Made by a program: the position numbers and the translations under genes. The notes below the pieces were generated by a model. The model was not told where the DNA came from, ran no database searches, and was given only the letters and a program-made list of their open reading frames with translations. This document shows, piece after piece, positions 1 through 6,356 of a stretch of 6,674 nucleotides of DNA. How positions within the stretch are numbered: position 1 is the first letter of the stretch; the number at the start of each line of letters is the position of its first letter. Location of the stretch: contig OKRF01000331.1 of NCBI GenBank assembly GCA_900290315.1, positions 1 through 6,674 on the forward strand, written 5' to 3'. This stretch comes from Candidatus Sulfopaludibacter sp. SbA3. Lineage in GTDB: Bacteria > Acidobacteriota > Terriglobia > Bryobacterales > Bryobacteraceae.

Positions 1-112
1 AAAACTCATCGTCCGGAAAGCAACGCGCCAACGCCAGGCTCAACTCGCCCGTGTAGCGAGCCAGCCCGCCGCTGGAGAGTCCCAGCGCCGTCGCTTCTAC
101 AGCTACGCGCAT
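1..112 (-). CDS. Glycosyltransferase family 4 N-terminus (partial)
   Basis: The gene starts with ATG at 112 and runs off the window edge, so only 37 residues are visible (MRVAVEATALGL, then SSGGLARYTGELSLALA, then RCFPDDEF). A short beta strand followed by a Gly-Gly-x-x-Arg-Tyr-Thr segment and an amphipathic helix is the usual beginning of GT-B glycosyltransferases of family GT4, where the Gly-rich loop lies near the nucleotide-sugar site. The start is supported by AGGA at 119-122, six bases upstream. It lies 30 bp after rmlB in the same direction, so it is probably co-transcribed and may be a rhamnosyltransferase or another transferase for a surface polysaccharide. Family assignment rests only on the N-terminus; the sugar donor is a guess from context. 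Confidence 0.72.
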   Translation of the reverse strand, partial: MRVAVEATALGLSSGGLARYTGELSLALARCFPDDEF

Positions 113-142
113 GCCGTGTCCTGTAGTCTCGGTACCGCTTCT

Positions 143-1159
143 TTATTCGCTGCCGCGGTTCCCGTAGTTCTTCTCGTAATACGTACGGTATTCCCCGCTG
201 CGTACGCGCGCAACCCAAGCAGCGTTGGCCCGGTACCACTCGATGGTGCGCGCGAGCCCCGTCTCAAAATCCATGACCGGTTGCCACTCGGTCTCGCGCA
301 TCAGTTTTTCGCTGGAAAGCGCGTACCGACGGTCGTGGCCTGGCCGGTCCGTGACGTAGCGGATCAGACTCTCCGGCTTGCCGGTGAGGGCGAGCAGCTT
401 TTGCACCACGTCCAGATTTGGCAGCGAGCGGTTCCCGCCGATGTTATAGATTTCTCCCTCGCGGCCCTTGCCCAGTACCGCCAGGATGCCGCGGCAGTGG
501 TCGTCCACATAGAGCCAGTCGCGCACCTGCATGCCATCGCCGTAGACCGGAAGCGGACGATCCTCAAACGCATTGGCGATCATCAACGGAATCAGTTTCT
601 CCGGAAACTGGTACGGCCCGTAGTTATTGGACGCCCGCGTAATCAGCACGGGTAGCTTGTATGTGACGAAATACGACCGGGCCAGAAGGTCCGAGCCCGC
701 CTTGGACGCTGAATAAGGGCTGCTGGCATTCAGGGGGAACTGTTCGGTGGCCTCCAGCGGCGCCTCCAGGCTGCCGTACACTTCATCGGTGGAAACGTGC
801 ACGAAGCGCGGCGTGCGATGGCGGCGGGCAGCCTCCAGAAGCGTGAAAGTCCCGCGAAAATTCGTCTGGATCACAGGCTCGGGCGATAGGATGCTGCGGT
901 CCACGTGCGACTCGGCCGCGAAATGCACGATAGCATCCGGCTGTTCGTCGCGCACTATGGAATCTACCGCCTGCTCATCGCAAATATCACCGTGCACGAA
1001 GCGATATCGCGGATTGCTTTCCACCTCGGTCAAATTCTCCAGGTTGCCCGCATAGGTCAACTTGTCCAGATTGACGACACCGGCATCCGTCTGGCCAATC
1101 GCCATGCGGACAAACGCGGACCCGATGAATCCGGCACCACCGGTTACCAGGATTTTCAT
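143..1159 (-). CDS. rmlB (rfbB): dTDP-glucose 4,6-dehydratase
   Basis: This enzyme converts dTDP-glucose to dTDP-4-keto-6-deoxy-glucose with a tightly bound NAD, the second step of dTDP-L-rhamnose synthesis in the cytoplasm. It is a 338-aa extended short-chain dehydrogenase. The Rossmann motif GGAGFIG is at residues 7-13. The Thr-Asp-Glu catalytic triplet is at 124-126 (HVSTDEVYG), and the Tyr/Lys pair is at 149 and 153 (YSASK). The substrate-binding stretches NNYGPYQFPEKLIP (178-191), YGDGMQVRDW (206-215) and RPGHDRRYA (272-280) are all present, so it looks intact and active. I chose ATG at 1159 because the family begins with MKILVTGG. An in-frame GTG at 1183 would add eight residues and lies in the end of an upstream palindrome. 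The ribosome-binding site is weak (GAAGAGAG lies 14 bases upstream). It sits between rmlC and a glycosyltransferase in one apparent operon. Confidence 0.96.
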   Translation of the reverse strand: MKILVTGGAGFIGSAFVRMAIGQTDAGVVNLDKLTYAGNLENLTEVESNPRYRFVHGDICDEQAVDSIVRDEQPDAIVHFAAESHVDRSILSPEPVIQTNFRGTFTLLEAARRHRTPRFVHVSTDEVYGSLEAPLEATEQFPLNASSPYSASKAGSDLLARSYFVTYKLPVLITRASNNYGPYQFPEKLIPLMIANAFEDRPLPVYGDGMQVRDWLYVDDHCRGILAVLGKGREGEIYNIGGNRSLPNLDVVQKLLALTGKPESLIRYVTDRPGHDRRYALSSEKLMRETEWQPVMDFETGLARTIEWYRANAAWVARVRSGEYRTYYEKNYGNRGSE

Positions 1160-1179
1160 GTTAAGAAGAAAGACTCTCT

Positions 1180-1279
1180 TCACCGCGGAGACGCGGAGAC
1201 GCGGAGGAAGACGCGGAGAAAAACAAAAGATCTTGGGTTCCTCTGCGTTTTCCTCCGCGCCTCCGCGTCTCCGCGGTGA
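1180..1279. repeat. 100-bp imperfect palindrome between rmlC and rmlB
   Basis: The outer arms 1180-1198 and 1261-1279 are perfect 19-bp inverted complements. Pairing continues inward with few mismatches (9 of 10, then 8 of 10) toward a small loop near the AGATCT at 1228-1233. The left arm also has an internal GACGCGGA-type unit repeated several times. The element fills most of the 141-bp rmlC-rmlB gap and ends 20 bases before the rmlB start. Palindromes of this CACCGCGGAGACGCGGAG type are, from general knowledge, recurrent intergenic sequences in many environmental bacterial genomes and yield spurious conserved ORFs. As RNA it would fold into a long hairpin that could reduce read-through or protect mRNA ends. 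No T-tract follows either side, so it is not a clear intrinsic terminator. Confidence 0.9.
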
Positions 1280-1300
1280 GTTCCCGGTCCCGCACGCCGA

Positions 1301-1888
1301 TCATTTCCACTGCGTCTCCCAATCGTAATTGATCGATGCGTCGTTGTAGGGAATGCGGCCTTCGTCTTGCGGATTATAGAACAGGTCGGTCATATAGACC
1401 AAGAGGGAATCTTCCTTGCCGATCACTTTGTAGCCGTGAGCGACTCCGGGAGGAATCAGCAACTGCCAGGGACGCAAGGGTCCGACATACAGAGTGTTGC
1501 GCTGTCCGAAAGTGGCCGACCCCAGACGCAAATCCACCAGTCCCACCTGCAGGAGTCCTTTTACCGGCGTCCAGCAGTCCGTCTGGTGCAGATGGAAATG
1601 GAAAGCTTTCACCGTCCCGGGATAGTTCATCGCCGCCGATACCTGTGAAGTCTGGGGCGGGAAGTGCGCGGCCAGTCCGTGCCCGATGCGCTGCACTTCC
1701 AGAAAGTATCCGCGATCATCCGGAAAAACCGCCAGCGGCTGCACGCGGACGCCGGCAATCAGGTCCGGCGAATCCACTTTGCCGATCAGCGCGCCGATAC
1801 CCTTGCTGCACATGGGCAAGACCAGTTCCAGATCACCGGAAGATTTCAGCCGTGCTCCGGCCTCTATTGCCGTTTGTTGCGACGCCAT
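1301..1888 (-). CDS. rmlC (rfbC): dTDP-4-dehydrorhamnose 3,5-epimerase family protein, divergent
   Basis: RmlC epimerises C3 and C5 of dTDP-4-keto-6-deoxy-glucose to give the L-rhamnose precursor. The 195-aa product has RmlC cupin landmarks: FPDDRGYFLEV (55-65), the core strand GLVDLRLGSATFG (116-128), IPPGVAHGY (145-153), and TDLFYNP followed by the INYDW ending. It differs from typical members. About 35 extra residues precede the FPDDRG segment. The usual RGLHxQ catalytic-histidine segment reads KAFHFHLHQTDCW (94-106), with H97 the likely equivalent of the catalytic base, and the protein stops at the DW segment without the usual C-terminal tail. The start is ATG at 1888, which shares its A with the rmlA stop (TGATG), implying translational coupling; longer in-frame starts up to 2002 would overlap rmlA. 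Context makes the rhamnose role likely, but altered epimerase specificity is possible. Confidence 0.86.
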   Translation of the reverse strand: MASQQTAIEAGARLKSSGDLELVLPMCSKGIGALIGKVDSPDLIAGVRVQPLAVFPDDRGYFLEVQRIGHGLAAHFPPQTSQVSAAMNYPGTVKAFHFHLHQTDCWTPVKGLLQVGLVDLRLGSATFGQRNTLYVGPLRPWQLLIPPGVAHGYKVIGKEDSLLVYMTDLFYNPQDEGRIPYNDASINYDWETQWK

Positions 1889-2652
1889 CAGATCTGCACC
1901 GTCCCTTCCATCACATCTTCCTCGGAGTGCTTGCCCACCGCCGACTGCGCCACCAGGTTGGTAGCCCGCAGCAGAGAATCGAACGTTCCAGCGTCCGTCC
2001 ACCAGCCGTCCAGGAACGAAAAGGTCATGGTGCCTTCCCGGATGTACGCATTGTTGACGTCGGTGATTTCCAACTCGCCGCGGCCCGAGGGCACCAGCGT
2101 CTTGATCTTTTCGAACACCGAGGCGTCGTACATATAAATGCCGGTCACCGCGTAGTTCGATTTTGGCTGGCGGGGCTTTTCTTCGATCCCGACAATCCTG
2201 CCGCCATCCACTTCCGCCACGCCAAACCGCTCGGCATCCTTCACTTCCTTCAACAGGATGTGGGCACCCACGGCCTGGTTGCGGAACTGGCCGGCAGCGG
2301 CGCGAATGCTGCCTTCGATGATGTTATCGCCCAACACCACGCAGATTTGCTGTCCGTCGGCGAAATGCTCAGCCAGCGCCAGAGCGTCGGCAATTCCGCC
2401 TTCGCCTTCCTGGTAGGTGTAGTTGATGTGCTTCAGACCGAACTCCTTGCCGTTTGCCAGGAGCCGCAGGAAATCGCCCGAATTGCGCCCGCCAGTCACG
2501 ATCATGATGTCCCGGATGCCCGCATCAACCAGCGTCTGGATCGGGTAATAGATCATGGGCCGGTCGTAAATGGGCAGCAGATGCTTGTTGGTGATTTTCG
2601 TGAGGGGAAACAGTCTGCTACCTGTCCCACCCGCGAGCACGATACCTTTCAT
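1888..2652 (-). CDS. rmlA (rfbA): Glucose-1-phosphate thymidylyltransferase, short form
   Basis: The enzyme joins glucose-1-phosphate and dTTP to give dTDP-glucose and pyrophosphate, the first step of the rhamnose pathway. The nucleotide-binding signature GGTGSRLFPLT is at residues 8-18, followed by KHLLPIYDRPMIYYPI (23-38). The metal- and sugar-contact segment GDNI is at 108-111, EEKP at 157-160, TGIYMYD at 170-176, and WWTDAGTFDSLLRA at 217-230. At 254 aa it is shorter than the roughly 290-aa enterobacterial enzyme and lacks most of the C-terminal helical region. Short RmlA-type nucleotidyltransferases are known, so this is not necessarily a truncation. The start at 2652 fits the family N-terminus (MKGIVLAGG), with GAGAG close upstream. 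It is the first gene of the minus-strand cluster and is divergent from the cupin gene, 37 bp away. Confidence 0.93.
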   Translation of the reverse strand: MKGIVLAGGTGSRLFPLTKITNKHLLPIYDRPMIYYPIQTLVDAGIRDIMIVTGGRNSGDFLRLLANGKEFGLKHINYTYQEGEGGIADALALAEHFADGQQICVVLGDNIIEGSIRAAAGQFRNQAVGAHILLKEVKDAERFGVAEVDGGRIVGIEEKPRQPKSNYAVTGIYMYDASVFEKIKTLVPSGRGELEITDVNNAYIREGTMTFSFLDGWWTDAGTFDSLLRATNLVAQSAVGKHSEEDVMEGTVQI

Positions 2653-2673
2653 AAGCTCTCATGATACCAACCT

Positions 2674-2682
2674 TGTTAAAAT
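2674..2682 (+). promoter_or_regulatory. Putative extended -10 promoter of the cupin gene
   Basis: TGT followed by TAAAAT reads as a TGn extended -10 element with a five-of-six match to TATAAT. No convincing -35 hexamer is seen at the usual distance. The ATG of the cupin gene begins at 2690, seven bases after the hexamer, so transcription would start at or within a base or two of the start codon. No Shine-Dalgarno sequence lies between. This predicts a leaderless transcript. It is inferred from a short motif only. Confidence 0.42.
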
Positions 2683-2689
2683 ACCCGCC

Positions 2690-3037
2690 ATGCCCTTGTA
2701 CGATTGGAACGAAGTGGAAAAAGAGCAGATGAACCCGCTGGTCAGCCGCCAGGTGATTCACACGGACGGCCTGACCATTGCGCGCATTCATCTGCAGCAG
2801 AATGCCGTAGTGGCCTCGCACAGCCATATGAACGAGCAGGTCACTATGATCCAGCAAGGCGCCCTGAAATTCTTCATCGATGGCGGCGAGAAGATTGTCC
2901 GCGCCGGAGAAACCCTCACCATACCGCCGCATGTGCCGCATGGTGTGGAAGCGGTGGAAGACACGATTGCGGTGGACGTGTTCTCCCCGCGCCGCGAAGA
3001 TTGGATCCGCGGCGACGATGCCTACATGCGGCGGTAA
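2690..3037 (+). CDS. Small single-domain cupin, metal-binding, function unknown
   Basis: The 115-aa product is a compact cupin barrel. Cupin motif 1 is seen as HSHMNEQ with metal ligands H44, H46 and E49, ending at G57. Motif 2 is PPHVPHG, with H84 as the fourth ligand. It ends with a conserved-looking tail (DVFSPRREDW, RGDDAYMRR). It resembles the large group of stand-alone cupins related to KdgF-type sugar-binding proteins, but the substrate cannot be named; a sugar or keto-acid isomerase role is only a possibility. The start at 2690 begins the family-like MPLYDWNEVE; an upstream in-frame ATG at 2570 would run antisense through the rmlA start region and is unlikely. The gene is divergent from rmlA and convergent with the exported-protein array. 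Its TAA stop lies inside the left arm of a palindromic repeat. Confidence 0.85.
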   Translation: MPLYDWNEVEKEQMNPLVSRQVIHTDGLTIARIHLQQNAVVASHSHMNEQVTMIQQGALKFFIDGGEKIVRAGETLTIPPHVPHGVEAVEDTIAVDVFSPRREDWIRGDDAYMRR

Positions 3038-3100
3038 CGCCTTCGGTTTTGCCACCGGTGCCTGGCCGACCGGCGACAAGATCGCCGGCGTTACCGCATG
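3025..3100. repeat. Palindromic element, copy A, spanning two convergent gene ends
   Basis: The arms 3033-3059 and 3069-3095 are 27-nt inverted repeats matching at 21 of 27 positions, with a 9-nt loop. A further 6-bp pairing (CATGCG at 3025-3030 with CGCATG at 3095-3100) extends the stem at its base with a small bulge and overlaps the end of the right arm by one base. The TAA of the plus-strand cupin gene (3035-3037) and the TAA of the minus-strand exported protein (3091-3093) are symmetrical parts of the arms. The right arm matches that of copy B (4708-4734) at 26 of 27 positions in the same orientation. The hairpin could end transcription or protect 3' ends in both directions, but there is no T-tract. 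It resembles a REP-type element; no REP-associated transposase is in the window. Confidence 0.82.
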
Positions 3101-4758
3101 GTCAGCAGCTTTGGTGTGACTGTAGTGGTTTGGCCGCCGTCCACCCGAACGCTTTCCGCTTGGCGCAAGATTCCTTCGAAGAATGCTGGATCCGCTGTCG
3201 AATCGTCGTCCGGCATGCGGTCGAACGCCACGACGTAGTAGTCTCCCGGCTTGAGAGTGCCGATATCGAAACGCCCGCTCTCGTCGCATGGAGTCCACGG
3301 AAGCATCTGCCGGCTCCGCTCGCCCAGATCTTTGGGGACCACCATGATTCCGCCACAGTGCTCTACCGAGCCGCGCACTCTGCCGCCGTTCGCTTTGTAG
3401 ATCACGCGAATGGGCAGCGATCCATCCATCAGATCGACCTTCTGGCCCAGCACGTCGCGCCCGCCGAGTTGGACCGAGTCCAGGTAGAGCCCCGGCGGCT
3501 GCCCGATCGGGTTGACCCGATATCGCCCGGGCTGGACATCGTGAATCTCGAACGCGCCATCCTGGTTGTAGGGCGCAGGGGCCGGGGTGAAGCCGGACTC
3601 ATTCGACAAGAGCACGAGTCCGTATAGACGCTGCCGCTGCGTATCGGCCATCTCTGGAAACTCTACGACGCCTTTGATGGCGAACGGGGCCTCCAGATGA
3701 ATCCGGGCATCGTCCCAATCGCCGCGCGAAACCTTGCCTGCAGTGAATCCTTGCAGCGTCTGGCTAGCACGCTTCCACTCCGCCGCCAACTGCCAATCGC
3801 CCGGCCGCACCGCGGAAAACTCGAACGTGCCGTCCGCCGCTGTGGCAGTCTGCGCGTCAGGCGCGCCGAGCCCGAATGGCAGCGGTTCGTTGGGGCGTGC
3901 CGGCAGCAGCTTCACGCTGACGCCCGCGGCGGGTTTGCCGGCATCGTCCACCACTGTGCCTCGCAGGTGGTACACCGGCACGGCACGCAGCCGGATCTCG
4001 AAGCCATCGAGGTCCGCATCGCCGCCCCACACAATCCGGGCTGCCTGGGAGCGGTCCGTGCCATCGGGATAATAGGTGGGCGCCCAGGCGAGCGGCTCGT
4101 TCTCTTTGGACTTTGGCGGCGGATACCCCGGGGCGGGCGCCGCGCGCAAAGAGAAGGATTTCGAAGGCAGCGAATCCTGGTATACAAACACGCCGTCTTT
4201 GCCGGCCTTCAAACTGTCCTCCCAACCGCCGACTGGGCCGAGCAGGTCCACGAGCGCTTCAGGCACGGGATGCCCGTCGGCATCCAGTACGCGCCCGCGA
4301 AACTGAGCGATGGGCGCCAGGTCCACGTGTAACTGGACCTTGCCGGTGGCCGCCGCTACGCGAAACGGGCGGCGCGCCGGATGGTCCGGCGGGAGTTCGC
4401 GGTAGCCGCGCTTGAGGAACTCGGCTTTGTATTCGCCATCCTGATCGATGCTCCCGATGTGAAAGGTGCCGTCGGCATCGGTGGTGGTGGTGTAGGTAAT
4501 CCGGCGCTGCGCGGACGCGCTGACCACGGTCACTCCGACGCCCCCGATTCCGGCGCGGGTGGCGCTGTTGACGACGATTCCTTCCAGGCGCGCGCCGCCT
4601 TGCGCCAAGAGGACTGGCGCCGAAAAACAAAGCAGAATGCGAATAGCGGGACAGACGACCCACAGATGCGGTAGCGTCGGCGGTCTTGCCGCCGGTTGCG
4701 CTGGCGTACCGGCGACAAGATCGCCGACGTTACCCACTCGCTGGGTCGATAAACCCAT
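3091..4758 (-). CDS. Exported multidomain carboxypeptidase-regulatory-like protein (paralog 3)
   Basis: The 555-aa product appears to be a signal peptide followed by about five beta-sandwich repeats of CarboxypepD_reg type. These lie at roughly residues 57-134, 152-208, 263-328, 359-418 and 459-512, each with a G-x-V...DADGTF...PGDW-like pattern. Signature segments are WAPTYYP (225-231), GGRDVLGQ (432-439) and a Cys pair C468/C491 that is also present in its paralogs. No catalytic domain is visible, so a surface or periplasmic binding role is likely but unproven. The start at 4758 shares a base with the previous stop (TAATG) and has GGAG five bases upstream. The hydrophobic signal segment (ILLCFSAPVLLAQ) begins only near residue 41, because a palindromic element encodes much of residues 4-35. 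Aligned with paralog 2, its native start would be codon 39, now ATT. The protein ends LLTMR, unlike the WPE ends of its paralogs. Confidence 0.8.
   Translation of the reverse strand: MGLSTQRVGNVGDLVAGTPAQPAARPPTLPHLWVVCPAIRILLCFSAPVLLAQGGARLEGIVVNSATRAGIGGVGVTVVSASAQRRITYTTTTDADGTFHIGSIDQDGEYKAEFLKRGYRELPPDHPARRPFRVAAATGKVQLHVDLAPIAQFRGRVLDADGHPVPEALVDLLGPVGGWEDSLKAGKDGVFVYQDSLPSKSFSLRAAPAPGYPPPKSKENEPLAWAPTYYPDGTDRSQAARIVWGGDADLDGFEIRLRAVPVYHLRGTVVDDAGKPAAGVSVKLLPARPNEPLPFGLGAPDAQTATAADGTFEFSAVRPGDWQLAAEWKRASQTLQGFTAGKVSRGDWDDARIHLEAPFAIKGVVEFPEMADTQRQRLYGLVLLSNESGFTPAPAPYNQDGAFEIHDVQPGRYRVNPIGQPPGLYLDSVQLGGRDVLGQKVDLMDGSLPIRVIYKANGGRVRGSVEHCGGIMVVPKDLGERSRQMLPWTPCDESGRFDIGTLKPGDYYVVAFDRMPDDDSTADPAFFEGILRQAESVRVDGGQTTTVTPKLLTMR
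4656..4748. repeat. Palindromic element, copy B, inside the 5' coding end of paralog 3
   Basis: The main arms 4670-4696 and 4708-4734 are 27-nt inverted repeats matching at 24 of 27 positions with an 11-nt loop. An outer 7-bp stem (CGACCCA at 4656-4662, TGGGTCG at 4742-4748) is set off by equal 7-nt unpaired stretches on both sides, and all parts share one centre. In the minus-strand reading frame it codes the residues between the start codon at 4758 and the signal peptide of paralog 3. It is the second copy of the element found at 3025-3100. It could insert extra residues, hide or expose translation signals, or be a relic of a mobile palindrome. Confidence 0.82.
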
Positions 4759-6356
4759 TATCGCTCCGGCCACTCGATCAACGGCGGACCGATCGTGCTG
4801 GTCTGCCCGCCGTCTGCCAGCACGCTGGTGCCGCGCTCCAAAATCACGGCGATGAGTGCCGGATCCACCACTGCCCCATAGTAGAGGCTCAGATCGTCCA
4901 ACCGATCGAACGCCGCGGCGTAATATGTGCCGGGCCGCAGGCTGCCGATATCGAAGTGCCCGGCGGCATCGCATCTGCCCCAGCGGATCAATTCGCTGTT
5001 CTGCAGCGCCGGCTCTTTCGGCATCAGCACCACCGTTCCATGGCTGCAGTGCTCCACCGAACCCTGCACTCTGCCGCCGCCGGCTTTGTAGACCACACGC
5101 AGGCGCAGCGACGCATCCATCACGTCCACAGTCTGTCCCAGAACGTCGCGCCCGCCGAACTGCACCGAGTCCACGTAGAGGCCCGGCAGGGGCTCCTCCA
5201 GCAAGATTTGATACCTTCCTGGGACTACGTCGTCGATTTCGACTACTCCATGCTCGTCGTGAATTCCCATGAGCCTTTCGACTACTCCATGCTCGTCGTG
5301 AATTCCCATGAGCCTGGTCTGCCACGCTGGAATCAGCGCCACCCAGGTGTGTCGGCTGCCTGCGTCCGGTCGCTCGACGGTTCCCTTCACGGTGAAGGGC
5401 GTTGTCACCCGCAGCTTAATGTTTTCCCAATCGCCCGCCGTAACCGTTCCGGTGACGACTCCGCTCAGGGACTTGGCGCCGCGCTTGCCATTCGCCATCA
5501 GAAACCACTCGCCCGGGCGAATCGCGCTGAATTCGAATGTTCCGTCCTCCCTTGCCGTAGTCTTACCCTCGGGCTCATCGAACGCCGCGTGCGATCGCGC
5601 GTCCAGGCTGTCCGGAGGCAACAGCTTCACCGAGGCGCCGGAGACCGGATTGCCATCGTCATCCACCACTACGCCGCGCACGTGAAACACGGGCACGGCA
5701 CGCAACTTGATGTCGCAGTCCACCCGCTCCTCGCCCACGCGCACCATCATGGGCTGCGCGCGAAACTGCTCGGTGACGCTGGGATAGAAGGTCGGCGCCC
5801 AGATTTCGGGCTCGTCCGCGGGCGATTTCGGAGGCGGAAGTTTGGCTGGCGGGACCGCGCGCAATACAAACGCGGCGGGAATCAGGCCGTCGAGCACGAA
5901 GACGCCGTTCTTGTCGGTCATGACTTTGGCCCTGCCGCCACCGCCGGTGTGTACTACTTGGACGGCGGCCTCGGGTACCGGATGTCCCTCGCCATCCACT
6001 ACTCGCCCGGTAACTTTGGGGAAGGCCGCCAGTTCCAACTGAACCCGCACCGGACTGCTGGCTGCGCTGATGTGGATCGGAGCGGGCGGCATCATGCGGC
6101 CCAGGTCTAGCGGCACAAACCCAGGCTTACCGAAGTTGGCCCGGTAGTCGCCATCCGGGATGCCTTCTATGTGGAAGGCGCCGGTCGCATCGGTGGTGCC
6201 GTTGTAGCTCGCGCCGTTCCGAGCGGTGCTCTGCATCATGACGTCCACGCCGGCGATCCCGAGGCGCGTGGCGTGATTGACCACGGTGCCGTCGACGACC
6301 GCACCGGCCTGGCCAAAGAGCGTGACGGGCAACGCCGCCCATAGAAGGAATCGCAT
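4758..6356 (-). CDS. Exported multidomain carboxypeptidase-regulatory-like protein (paralog 2)
   Basis: The 532-aa product starts with a clear signal peptide (MRFLLWAALPVTLFGQ, about 1-17). Five beta-sandwich repeats follow, at roughly 20-98, 112-170, 224-290, 320-385 and 427-485. Repeated landmarks are the GxVVDxxGxPVxxAxV and D-x-x-G-x-F-x-x-x-x-x-x-P-G patterns. WAPTFYP (186-192) and GGRDVLGQ (401-408) match paralog 3, as does the Cys pair C437/C462, likely a disulfide after export. No enzyme domain, transmembrane helix or anchor motif is apparent, so substrate binding or a structural role at the cell surface is the best guess. The ATG at 6356 overlaps the preceding stop as TGATG and has GGAG five bases upstream; a GTG one codon earlier is less likely. 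Residues 348-373 contain an exact 13-residue duplication (RLMGIHDEHGVVE twice) that paralog 3 lacks. Confidence 0.85.
   Translation of the reverse strand: MRFLLWAALPVTLFGQAGAVVDGTVVNHATRLGIAGVDVMMQSTARNGASYNGTTDATGAFHIEGIPDGDYRANFGKPGFVPLDLGRMMPPAPIHISAASSPVRVQLELAAFPKVTGRVVDGEGHPVPEAAVQVVHTGGGGRAKVMTDKNGVFVLDGLIPAAFVLRAVPPAKLPPPKSPADEPEIWAPTFYPSVTEQFRAQPMMVRVGEERVDCDIKLRAVPVFHVRGVVVDDDGNPVSGASVKLLPPDSLDARSHAAFDEPEGKTTAREDGTFEFSAIRPGEWFLMANGKRGAKSLSGVVTGTVTAGDWENIKLRVTTPFTVKGTVERPDAGSRHTWVALIPAWQTRLMGIHDEHGVVERLMGIHDEHGVVEIDDVVPGRYQILLEEPLPGLYVDSVQFGGRDVLGQTVDVMDASLRLRVVYKAGGGRVQGSVEHCSHGTVVLMPKEPALQNSELIRWGRCDAAGHFDIGSLRPGTYYAAAFDRLDDLSLYYGAVVDPALIAVILERGTSVLADGGQTSTIGPPLIEWPER
4764..4767 (-). 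promoter_or_regulatory. Ribosome-binding site for paralog 3, inside the end of paralog 2
   Basis: GGAG lies five bases before the ATG at 4758 and is part of the Trp-Pro-Glu codons (TGG CCG GAG) that end paralog 2. The same arrangement occurs at the paralog 1/paralog 2 junction. This supports the start at 4758 even though the signal peptide begins 38 codons later. Confidence 0.75.
5237..5315. repeat. Perfect 39-bp tandem duplication in paralog 2
   Basis: Bases 5237-5275 are repeated exactly at 5276-5314, with one more matching base at 5315. The unit is 13 codons, so the reading frame is kept and 13 residues are added in the loop before the fourth domain's DDVVPGRY strand. Each unit carries one GAATTC. 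Absence of any difference between copies, even at silent positions, suggests a very recent duplication, or else an assembly artefact. Confidence 0.97.

Noticed and set aside
905..1279. Plus-strand ORF ending in a conserved-looking ETRRKTRR / FLRASASPR sequence
   Set aside because: It is only the translation of the 100-bp palindrome plus antisense rmlB. Such 'proteins' recur because the repeat recurs.
1336..2664. Plus-strand open frame of 442 codons opposite rmlA and rmlC
   Set aside because: It is antisense to two well-recognised enzymes, and its translation is low-complexity and Arg/Pro-rich.
3033..3095. Classical intrinsic terminator
   Set aside because: The stem is strong, but no T-tract follows on either strand, so I list it as a palindromic repeat with only a possible 3' end role.
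4259..4663. GTG start at 4661-4663 as the beginning of paralog 3, implying a frameshift in the signal peptide
   Set aside because: That frame gives Arg-rich sequence after a few residues and needs a frameshift. The main frame keeps an intact hydrophobic segment and homology to paralog 2.
5237..5315. CRISPR-like repeat
   Set aside because: The two units are directly adjacent with no spacer and lie in frame inside a coding region.
4758..5325. N-terminal extension of paralog 3 up to 5325
   Set aside because: This part overlaps paralog 2 in another frame and its translation is an Arg/Gly-rich shadow, including the translated 39-bp duplication. The TAATG and GGAG at 4758-4767 give a better start.
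4686..6110. Long plus-strand open frame of 474 codons opposite paralog 2
   Set aside because: It is fully antisense to a gene with signal peptide, domain repeats and coupled start sites. Its translation has no recognisable domain, and long antisense frames are common at high G+C.
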